This document shows positions 34,977 to 42,726 of a stretch of DNA of 64,000 nucleotides, piece by piece. The stretch covers positions 5,197,501 through 5,261,500 of the forward strand of contig FSRD01000001.1 in the NCBI GenBank assembly GCA_900129675.1. The letters are read 5' to 3'. The position numbers and the translations under genes were made by a program. The stretch comes from Bradyrhizobium erythrophlei (GTDB lineage Bacteria > Pseudomonadota > Alphaproteobacteria > Rhizobiales > Xanthobacteraceae). The notes under the pieces were generated by a model. That model saw only the letters and a list, made by a program, of their open reading frames with translations, made no database searches and was not told the DNA's origin. How positions within the stretch are numbered: position 1 is the stretch's first letter; the number at the start of each line of letters is the position of its first letter.

Positions 34977-36181
34977 GAGGATTTCTCCTGACGTTTCCTG
35001 ATGAAATGAACGGCGCGGCGCATCGGCCCGCGGATCGATCGACGCAGGCCCAACGCGGCATGGATCAATGCGACGACGGGATCGTGCCGCCGCAGCGGGA
35101 TCAGCACGTCGCCGATTGCCAGCCGTCCGCGCCAGATCGGATTGATCATGGGATGATCGGGGCTCGCGGTGGAATCGGCAAGCGCGATGGCCGGGTCGGC
35201 GCAGAGATGCGCGGTCAGGTCCAGCGTCAGCTGCACGCCGGGCGAAAACCTGGCGAAGCGCTCGTCGACGCCGAGCTTGAAATAGAACGCGCGATCCCGA
35301 TGCCGCAGCACGATCCCCGCCGCCACCGGCGTATCGCCGGTCCGCAGGCTGACGATCTCGCACTGGCCGGTTCCGGCCAGGCCTGCGGTCGCGCGGCGGA
35401 TAAAGGCCGCATCGCCCAGATCCTGTCCGAGCGCGGTACCGCGCCTGGCTTTCCAGCCGCTGGCTTCCAGCGCAAGAAACGTTTCGAGCGCGGTGGCTAC
35501 TTCCGCCTGGGTGCGCGCGACGTCGAAATGGACCGTGCCGTGTTCGGCGAGGCGGTTGCGCTGGCGGCGCAGTTCCTTCAGCTTCTTGGCGCCGATCGCC
35601 TCGCGCAGCAGTTCGTCCGCGTCGCGCATCGCGTCGAGACAGGCGCGGAGATGGAACTCCAGCACGCGCGGGCGCAGGCCCTCGCGCCGCAACGCCTCGG
35701 CAAAAGCCTTCATCGCGGCGCCATCGAGCGCCACGTCGCGCAGGATCAGTGCGTGGTGGCCGGCCCGCTTGGCATGGAGCAGCAGCCGCACAGCCGCATC
35801 GTCGGCCATATCGCGATCGAGCAGCGGCGTGCAAAGCGTGCCATAGGGGTCGGCGCTGACAAGGGCGGGCAGCGGAATCTTGTAGGCACGGTTCATCGAA
35901 ATGACCGGCATCAGGCCGATCAGTTTCGAGGCCTCGCTCCATGCATTCAGCGCGGAAGCGTCGACGCGGCCCCGCGCGGAAGCGCTGACCGCCAATTCCC
36001 AGTCGGGCAGATAATAACCGTTCGGCTCAATGGCGCGCTCGGCGAGTGCGCGCCATTGGGCAGGGAAGATGTCGGCGAGCGGTGCCAGCGCAGCGGCGGC
36101 TTTCGCCGCCGGCGCGCGCGCGCCCGTGGCATCGTTGATCGATGCACGACGGACCACCGTTTGTTCAGCAATCTCGGCCAC
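34973..36181 (-). CDS. GNAT-fold acyltransferase (BioF2/CelD-like, PF13480 type)
   Basis: About 402 residues. The C-terminal half has the double-GNAT pattern: LRREAIGAKKLKELRRQRNR-like AIGAKKLKELRRQRNRLAEH, LALEASGWKARRGTALGQD, VAAGIVLRHRDRAFYFKLGV and YARFSPG-like RFARFSPGVQLTLDL. These proteins transfer acyl or aminoacyl groups in envelope or exopolysaccharide biosynthesis. No ATG is near the N-terminus; GTG 36181 is chosen by coding character but the start is uncertain. Overlaps the cupin gene (ATGA). Confidence 0.76.
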   Translation of the reverse strand: MAEIAEQTVVRRASINDATGARAPAAKAAAALAPLADIFPAQWRALAERAIEPNGYYLPDWELAVSASARGRVDASALNAWSEASKLIGLMPVISMNRAYKIPLPALVSADPYGTLCTPLLDRDMADDAAVRLLLHAKRAGHHALILRDVALDGAAMKAFAEALRREGLRPRVLEFHLRACLDAMRDADELLREAIGAKKLKELRRQRNRLAEHGTVHFDVARTQAEVATALETFLALEASGWKARRGTALGQDLGDAAFIRRATAGLAGTGQCEIVSLRTGDTPVAAGIVLRHRDRAFYFKLGVDERFARFSPGVQLTLDLTAHLCADPAIALADSTASPDHPMINPIWRGRLAIGDVLIPLRRHDPVVALIHAALGLRRSIRGPMRRAVHFIRKRQEKSS

Positions 36182-36351
36182 TTCCCCGCTTCCCCGTTCG
36201 CGACCAGCGCAGGGACACAAGTGGTGCCGCCTGCTCCTGTCGCGTTGACGGGAAACGCTAGTCGAAAAGATTGGAAAAACCCGCTGGGCGCAGACCCGAA
36301 TTGGAGCGGTCGTGTTAACGGGCCGTTCAGCATGCCAACGCCGGCGAGGGA

Positions 36352-36690
36352 TCAAGGGTCGGGGGTGATTAAATCCGGCGGCGCTTCGCCCTGCGTAATT
36401 ATCGGCCCGCTACCGTAGGGGGCATAGGCAGCAAATTGCCGTTTGGCGTCGATCTCGGCCGTCCGGCTCTCGTCGTTGATGAGCGTGCGAAACAGCACGA
36501 TGCCGCGGTTGGTGTGGGGCACGACCACGGGCAATCCGGCGCGCTCGACCGATTTCCCCGCTGCTGCCAAAACGAAATCGGCGGCGCCGGCCTTGGTCTG
36601 CCGATCGTTCAAGGCATAGAAATTGTCGGTATCGACGTCGAACAGCGAGACCGACCAGTAGATGTCAGCTATCCCGCGCCGGACAACAGC
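36352..36690 (-). pseudogene. remnant of a DUF1254/COG5402-type membrane protein gene
   Basis: The readable part has YWSVSLFDVDTDNFYALNDR, then VVVPHTNRGIVLFRTLINDE and an end at TPDP. This matches the C-terminal two thirds of DUF1254-type proteins that usually pair with DUF1214 partners. No start codon or N-terminal membrane segment is present in this frame; ahead of it the frame is noncoding in character and sits 62 bases from the stop of the NTF2-like gene. Confidence 0.58.
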
Positions 36691-36752
36691 AGCCGCAGCG
36701 CCGGGTTCCTGTTCTCGCTCTTCAGCGCGTTCAAGATGTGCCCGGCGCGGCT

Positions 36753-37166
36753 CTATGTGGGCGGCGAGTCGAGGTAGACATAAAGAGCCGCGATCTTGCC
36801 GTCCCGTGCGATGATGAAATCCACACCGGTGTATTCCGGCCCTTCGCCTTTTGGCCCCGAGCCCCACGCCAGCCGTCCCGAATTGTGCAGAACCTGGGGG
36901 ACGCCATGAGGCGTATAAACATAATGGGGATGCGTCGCTCGGAGATCGCCGGCGAACTTGTCCAGTGCGTCGTGACCGACGAAAGTGCCGGGCGGCACGC
37001 ACAACACACAATCTTCGGTGTAAAGTTCCTGAATGGCGGCCCTTCGGCGAGCCGGATCACCTTCACCGAAGACTTCCGGAATATTGCGGTTGAGCAGCGT
37101 CTCGATACCACTCACATCCGCGCCCACGGACGGCGGGACGCTCTTTTTGCTGGCATGCTGGTTCAT
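36753..37166 (-). CDS. NTF2-like (SnoaL-type) small protein
   Basis: 137 residues from ATG 37166 with AAGGAGG upstream. Shows the NTF2 fold pattern ETLLNRNIPEVFGEGDPARR, LYTEDCVLCVPPGTFVGHDA, DKFAGDLRATHPHYVYTPHG and a final strand ARDGKIAALYVYLD. Such proteins are small hydrolases, isomerases or binders; the pocket ligand is unknown. Confidence 0.85.
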   Translation of the reverse strand: MNQHASKKSVPPSVGADVSGIETLLNRNIPEVFGEGDPARRRAAIQELYTEDCVLCVPPGTFVGHDALDKFAGDLRATHPHYVYTPHGVPQVLHNSGRLAWGSGPKGEGPEYTGVDFIIARDGKIAALYVYLDSPPT

Positions 37167-37361
37167 CAGAGGCCTCCTTTTATGCGCGACCATGATGCGG
37201 TCGTTGGAGCGATCGCAAAACATCAATAATTGAAAGTCATCGTTTCAGATTTGTTGGTGTATGGGTCGATGGCTTGCCAGCAGGCTTCCGCGACTTCGGC
37301 GTCTTTTCCCTGTCGACGCACGATTTTCTGTTTTCGTCTGACTCCCAATCCCTCGTATGAC

Positions 37362-39035
37362 TTAGTATTGAGGTCGCGCGGTTGCCGCCAGGTCGATCAT
37401 GCCGAGATTGACAAGGGTGCGGTGGAAGCGGCGTTTCCGCTCCGAGGAGGACGCGAAGTAGGCGTCGCCGCACTGTCCGAGAAGGCTCGCGCGGGTGGCG
37501 AATATCTCGTCAAGCGGCAGGCCGGCCTGCTGCAGAGCGACGGTGCCGAGGAACGCAATATCCAGGTCCGGGCCGCGTCCGGGGATCATCCGCTCAGAGC
37601 GGTCGTTCAGGGTTTCCATGGCATAGAAGGTGCGAAACTGGCGTCGCGCATCCACCGGCAGTTTGATTTTCGCCTCGATCCGCCGCGCCATGACGGGTTG
37701 ATGGTCGCCGTAGTGCACGATCAGCATCGGGCGTCCAGGAAAGCGGCTGGAAAGTTCGGACTTGAGCCTGTTCCAAGTCACCGCGGTCTCCACCAGCCGG
37801 GCGTAGTACTCGGCATAGCAGGCATCGGCGAGGCTTGCGGCCGCAAAGGCCCGTTCGCGCTCAAAGCGCCCGGGCGCTGTCAGTCGCCGGTTGTGGGGGC
37901 CGTGATTGAAATTGGTCAACGCATACAGGAAACGAGGCGCTGAATCGCCGGCAATCCGTTTCATGTGAGCGTCGAGGGCGGCTCGCAGAAACAATGCATC
38001 GGAATGCGTCGCCTCGAACCGGCCGACATCGAAAGGCGGATGAAAATCGTCCGTGAAGATGCGTTCGCCGATGCCGATTGAGCGGTAGAACTCATCGTAG
38101 TTGAGAAAGCTGCGGCGGCAGCTCGACGTCAGCATGGTTCGATAGCCAAGCGCCGTCAGCGTCTTTGGCAGGCTGTTGTGGAATCGGCCGGCGCCTCTCT
38201 TGAAAAGAAAATACGCGCTCGAGCCGAAGCTGGCGCTGGAAAGGCCGGTGAGCAGGCTGAATTCGGATTGCCACGATCCGCCGCCAAAAATATCGACATT
38301 GAGCGTTCCATGGCGACCGTCTTTCGGGGACAGGAATGCTTCGACGATGGGATCGACCGGGAGCCCGAACACCCGCGGATCGAAGATCGATTCGTGCTGG
38401 ATCACGATAATGTCGGGCGTGTCAGGGGTGCGCGCCGGCATGGCCGGCATCAATGGTAACGGATCGTCGGCGATATCGCTGAGCGCGAGCCCGCCGAACT
38501 GCCGCCAGGACAGCGGGTCGAACAGGGAAGCCATGAAGGTCGAAAAGAAACACCGCGGCTGGGCCGCAATCCGCTGCAAAGGGACGGCCCCGCCGCCGGT
38601 CCGGTAGGCTGCAAACAAAACGACGGAGGCCGCGCCGAATAGAATGATCTGGAGTTCCCGGGAAACCGGCGGCCCGGCGACGTAGAGCAGCGTCGCGACC
38701 GCGGCCAGGATGAGGCCAATGGCTCCGGCAAAAAAAGCCGCCACCGCGAGCGGATATTGCACGATGAAGAACGGCATTGTTCCCGCAAACGCCAGCGGCA
38801 AATCGGTTACGGTCAGTTTCAGCCCGCTATGCCTGTACTTGACGTTTGAAATTCCGAAGATGGCCGCGGCCAGGATCGACGACAGCAGCAACGCTCTTTC
38901 TAAATCGGTCACGAAAAACAACAGCACCGCGGCCATCAAACACAGCGCGGCAATGGCCAGTTTGAGATGCTCAACGCCGCGCTCCGCCAGGCAAACGACG
39001 GCGATGGCAGACGCAATGATCAGGGGCAACATCAT
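37362..39035 (-). CDS. membrane sulfatase/LTA-synthase-like phosphotransferase
   Basis: 557 residues: an N-terminal block of around five membrane helices (to about residue 155) and an alkaline-phosphatase-fold domain. Metal-site motifs are IVIQHESIFDP (Glu), GGSWQSEFSLLTGL and VHYGDHQP (Asp-His). By alignment with LtaS/MdoB the nucleophile position in GGSW is Ser instead of the usual Thr (inference from spacing). Likely adds phosphoglycerol or phosphoethanolamine to an envelope glycan. Monocistronic. Confidence 0.83.
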   Translation of the reverse strand: MMLPLIIASAIAVVCLAERGVEHLKLAIAALCLMAAVLLFFVTDLERALLLSSILAAAIFGISNVKYRHSGLKLTVTDLPLAFAGTMPFFIVQYPLAVAAFFAGAIGLILAAVATLLYVAGPPVSRELQIILFGAASVVLFAAYRTGGGAVPLQRIAAQPRCFFSTFMASLFDPLSWRQFGGLALSDIADDPLPLMPAMPARTPDTPDIIVIQHESIFDPRVFGLPVDPIVEAFLSPKDGRHGTLNVDIFGGGSWQSEFSLLTGLSSASFGSSAYFLFKRGAGRFHNSLPKTLTALGYRTMLTSSCRRSFLNYDEFYRSIGIGERIFTDDFHPPFDVGRFEATHSDALFLRAALDAHMKRIAGDSAPRFLYALTNFNHGPHNRRLTAPGRFERERAFAAASLADACYAEYYARLVETAVTWNRLKSELSSRFPGRPMLIVHYGDHQPVMARRIEAKIKLPVDARRQFRTFYAMETLNDRSERMIPGRGPDLDIAFLGTVALQQAGLPLDEIFATRASLLGQCGDAYFASSSERKRRFHRTLVNLGMIDLAATARPQY

Positions 39036-39156
39036 GTGGACAGGATGGCCAACCCGTGGATGAAATTCTACAACCAGACCATCAAGAAGTGCGCGGCCCG
39101 GTAAGTCAACCGCGCAATATTCAATTTTGAGGCGGACCCGCCGGGGATTGGGGGAT

Positions 39157-39530
39157 GGCTGCCAGCGACACCTTTGCCGAGTTCCAGCGCGAGCCGCTCA
39201 CGCCGCTCACGCCGCTCGGCCGCGTCACGCTGCGACGCATGTTCGGCAAGAGCGGTGGTGTTCTGCGACGGGGTGATGTTCGCCATGGTGATGGAGAACG
39301 CGCTCTATGTCCGGGTCGATGAAGAGAACCAGGCGACGTTCAGCGAAGCCGAGGCCTTTCCGCCGCTCAATTACGCGAAGCAGGGGGGCCACCATCGACC
39401 TCTCGTTTTGGCGCGTGCCGGAGCGGCTGTTCGACGAACCCGATGAACTCGTCGCCCTGGGCGCAAAGCCGCACTGGCCGCGGCGCGCACATGTTTCAGA
39501 GGGCGGAGACGAGTGGGGTGACCACGTTGA
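39157..39530 (+). pseudogene. TfoX/Sxy-family gene with several frameshifts
   Basis: Frame 1 from ATG 39157 gives LGRVTLRRMFGKSG. A shifted frame continues with VFCDGVMFAMVMENALYVRV and FPPLNYAKQGG, and a third with TIDLSFWRVPERLFDEPDEL. In order these reproduce an entire TfoX N-terminal domain. At least two breaks are needed (around 39253 and 39388, the latter at a GGGGGG run), and a third near the end. A decayed gene, or base-call errors at homopolymers. Confidence 0.8.
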
Positions 39531-40544
39531 CCGCCTGATAAAACACATTCACGCAATTGATCCCAAGGGAGGCTCGTTTCGTTGTCCTCACAATATCAGC
39601 GGCAAGGTCTTTAACTGCACGCGTGTCGAATTCGAAGGACCAGGCCGTGAACCCATAAATCCGTCGGGCTGATAGAGTCCGCTGTGCCCCAACACCCGAC
39701 ATATTGTTGCATAGCCGCGAAGCGACGCTAAGTGCCATATCCGGACTCATACACTGCGGCATTCTGGCCGTCGATGAATATGCACGTGCCTCATGCAACG
39801 ACACATTTTTTGTGATCGATGATTTGTATTCACGCGAATGTTAGGTCGTCGATACCGATGCTTATCCCAGCAAGCGCAGTTCGTCGGAATAAATCGATCG
39901 CCCGTCCAGTCTCTTGGTTGATTGATTTGATGCGGAATAGCAAAGCCATCTCCGTGTCTGCATTCCAGCGCCGCGCGTCGGCGGATTTGCTACAGCGCCC
40001 TGGGGCGGGAACAATGTCCCTTGCGAACCGGAGTGACATTGAGCCGCCGCGGCACCGCAAAAAGCAAACATCACGAAAATACGAGGAGTGAGACAGCTCA
40101 CCGACGTGCCTCGCATTGGGCACCAACCAGACCCTTGCAAGGTTTTCGTCGGTTCCAACCGGGATTGAGAAAATGAAACCGGTGTCGGACTGGTTGAGCC
40201 GGGCAGCGCGAGGGATCGACGACCCTTCAGGAGTCGAGTCACTCCGTGTTCACGCGGCATGATTTCGCCACGACGTCCTGTCGCGCTGCAATCAGCTTTG
40301 TTGTGCGCGAATGCCGGTCCGCAGGCGATTGACTCTGTAACGCGCGTTTCAAGCCGAGTTGATTTGTTTGAAGCGGAATTTAATGGGACGGCGTGCGGTC
40401 TCCCTTACATCGAGCATCAGGTATCCGCATCGGATGCTGCAAGCAGATAGCTCGCGGTCTGGACAGCACGCTCGCCTCACGAAGCGTGATCAATTCGTCT
40501 CGTCCCGCGCGGGTCTACAATCGATCCATACAGGAGAAACGAAA
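39531..40544. other. about 1 kb without a recognisable gene
   Basis: No frame has convincing coding character. The segment about 39647-39755 matches a repeat unit seen again at 49852 (starts AGGCCGTGAACCCATAAAT, has GAGTCCGCT and a CCGGACTCAT box). The rest, with many short stops, looks like decayed DNA. Confidence 0.5.
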
Positions 40545-40928
40545 ATGATTTCATTCAAAGCTCTTACAGCGGCCCTGCTGCTGTCCGCGACCGCAGCGAC
40601 GCCGGCACTCGCGCAAGACCGCGCCCTGTATATCAAAAATCTACACGATTCCGGGTATAATCCGAAGAACGACTTCAATCCGAACGGGACCATAAGGGCC
40701 GCCATCCAGGAGCCGGGCGCGTTCGCGTTCTATTATCCCAATCTGGACGTTCTGAATGGAGGGGCGCCAACTCCTGCGGCCAGGTTGTCTCCCGACTGGC
40801 CCGCGTTGAAGGGTGCGTGTGCGTCGGCCGGCGGCGGCGTCTCTTACTGCGGCGACCGCTACGACTCATATGCTTTTGCGCCCGACGCATTCCCGCGTCA
40901 TCATGCCCGTCGCCATCACCGGTCGTGA
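40545..40928 (+). CDS. small exported hypothetical protein
   Basis: 127 residues from ATG 40545, preceded by CAGGAGAAAC. Signal peptide ends ATPALAQ. The mature part contains LYIKNLHDSGYNPKNDFN and AFAFYYPNLDVLNGG, and ends in a His/Arg-rich HHARRHHRS. Two cysteines near residues 92 and 101. No family recognised. Confidence 0.68.
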   Translation: MISFKALTAALLLSATAATPALAQDRALYIKNLHDSGYNPKNDFNPNGTIRAAIQEPGAFAFYYPNLDVLNGGAPTPAARLSPDWPALKGACASAGGGVSYCGDRYDSYAFAPDAFPRHHARRHHRS

Positions 40929-41044
40929 GAATGGATTTTCCCGCGCGAGCACGCTACGAGAGAATCTTGCCTCCGGATTAGCGGAGCGTAATCCACGGTA
41001 ACAATGCATTCTGGAAGGTCGGTCGGCATGCGACGGTGCCTCGT

Positions 41045-42103
41045 TCAGCCCGTCTGAAGGCCGGCCTCGAATATGCGCTTCTTCTGACGTGAGCCATCTT
41101 TTGCTGCGAAATCGGCTGGCGAGATGCCGTTGCGGCCAAACCTTTTGCGGTAGGCTCCCGGCGCCGAGCCTACGGCCTTGCGAAATACACGTGCAAATGA
41201 GGCCACGTCCTTATAGCCGAGCGATTGGGCGATCTGCTTCTGCGAGGTGTCCCCTCCCTCCAGGAGCTCGCGCGCTCGCGCAATGCGAACGGCCCGACAA
41301 TACTCGATCGGGCTCATGCCCGTTGCACTCGCGAACCGCCGCAGCAGCGTGCGCCGTTCCAGTCCCGCGGCCGTCGCCATGGCCGCAAGGGAGACGCCTC
41401 GTCCGTCCCTCATGTGCACCCACTCCTGAGCCTTCAAAACGGCTCTATCTCCGTGCGTCTGAGGAGGAGCAAAGCCTGTAAAATAGCGCGCCTCACCCGC
41501 GGCTGGGCCGGAAAGAACAAAGCGCGCCGTCTCCGCCCACATGGTCGGGCCGAAAATCCTGTCAACGAGAAACAGTCCAAGATCGATCCATGACAGAAAT
41601 CCACCAGCCGTGATGATGTCGCCATGATCAATGATGCGCCGACTCGTTTCGACGACGATTTGCGGAAAACGCTTCGCCAGCGCCTCTGCGCAAATCTGAT
41701 GTGTGGCAACTGAAAGGCCGTCGACGAGGCCCGTTTCGGCAAGGATAAACGCACCCGAGCACAGAGAAACCAACGTGGTGCCGGCGGCATGGCGATTACG
41801 GACCCAGGACACCACGCCGGCGGGGACGTCAGGATCTGGAAGGTTCACCATGGTCGGCGGGATGATCAGCGTCCGCGGCTTTGGGCTGCCGCGCGGTGCG
41901 CTGTCATAGACGCATGAAAGTTTCGCGGCGCCGCAATGGATCGGTTTCCAGTGCGTCACGCGAAGCGGGCTTTGGCCAGATCGCCGTTGATCGAGCGCAA
42001 TCGTGGAAGCGGCGCCGAACAAATCGGTAAGGCCCAGGATACAGGCCACCTGCGCGCCAGGATAATCCACGATGCCAATTTCGTGTGCGGCGATTCCAGT
42101 CAT
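41045..42103 (-). CDS. GlxA-family transcriptional regulator (DJ-1/PfpI + AraC)
   Basis: 352 residues. The N-terminal DJ-1/PfpI-like domain has VSLCSGAFILAETGLVDGLS (cysteine at the nucleophile-elbow position). The C-terminal AraC double helix-turn-helix reads GVSLAAMATAAGLERRTLLR and QIAQSLGYKDVASFARVFRK. It is divergent from the molybdenum-hydroxylase operon at 42255 and probably its regulator. Confidence 0.9.
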   Translation of the reverse strand: MTGIAAHEIGIVDYPGAQVACILGLTDLFGAASTIALDQRRSGQSPLRVTHWKPIHCGAAKLSCVYDSAPRGSPKPRTLIIPPTMVNLPDPDVPAGVVSWVRNRHAAGTTLVSLCSGAFILAETGLVDGLSVATHQICAEALAKRFPQIVVETSRRIIDHGDIITAGGFLSWIDLGLFLVDRIFGPTMWAETARFVLSGPAAGEARYFTGFAPPQTHGDRAVLKAQEWVHMRDGRGVSLAAMATAAGLERRTLLRRFASATGMSPIEYCRAVRIARARELLEGGDTSQKQIAQSLGYKDVASFARVFRKAVGSAPGAYRKRFGRNGISPADFAAKDGSRQKKRIFEAGLQTG

Positions 42104-42254
42104 CGCATTGTCCCTCCCGGTCAGAACTTTGACCCTTCCGGCAATTGAAACCGCTGAGGGGATGGAAGCACCTTAGCATAATCCGGGAATACGGCCACCG
42201 AGCTCGATTGGAGCCGGATTGCGACCACATGGACGGCAAGGAAGGCTGCGAGCG

Positions 42255-42713
42255 ATGAAGCTCATGGTGAACGGACAGGAGCGGGTCTTGGAGGGGGTCG
42301 ACTCCGACATGCCCCTGCTCTGGGCTATTCGAGATCTCGTAGGTCTCAAAGGAACGAAATTCGGCTGTGGAAAGGCGCTCTGCGGTGCGTGCACCGTGCA
42401 CTTGGATGGCCAGCCTGTCCGCTCGTGCCAAACATTTCTTGCCGACGTCGGGGACGGCAAGGTCACGACGATCGAAGCAATCTCCGGACCCGTTGCGGAA
42501 GCGGTCAAGTCAGCCTGGATCAAGAACAATGTGCCCCAATGTGGCTACTGCCAGTCGGGTCAGATCATGTCTGCGGTAGCGTTGCTCGAGTCCAACCCGA
42601 AGCCCTCGCGTGATGACGTCAACTCCGCAATGAGCGGCAACATCTGTCGATGCGGCACCTATCCGCGGATCCGCGCCGCGATCGCGGACGCCTCGAAGCA
42701 TCTCGGTCAATAG
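42255..42713 (+). CDS. [2Fe-2S] subunit of a molybdenum hydroxylase (IorA-like)
   Basis: 152 residues. Plant-type cluster motif CGKALCGACTVHLDG with a further Cys, then the second cluster in QCGYCQSGQIMS and ICRCGTYPRIRAAI. This is the small electron-transfer subunit of xanthine-dehydrogenase-family enzymes such as isoquinoline 1-oxidoreductase and membrane aldehyde dehydrogenases. It starts the operon and is followed 13 bases later by the large subunit. Confidence 0.92.
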   Translation: MKLMVNGQERVLEGVDSDMPLLWAIRDLVGLKGTKFGCGKALCGACTVHLDGQPVRSCQTFLADVGDGKVTTIEAISGPVAEAVKSAWIKNNVPQCGYCQSGQIMSAVALLESNPKPSRDDVNSAMSGNICRCGTYPRIRAAIADASKHLGQ

Positions 42714-42726
42714 CGAGCGTGCGGCC

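Noticed and set aside
34026..35942. A 638-codon open frame covering parts of the GNAT and cupin genes
   Set aside because: It is the cupin frame read backwards through the upstream gene in a second frame; the cupin start at 34976 has AGGAG and the GNAT gene uses another frame.
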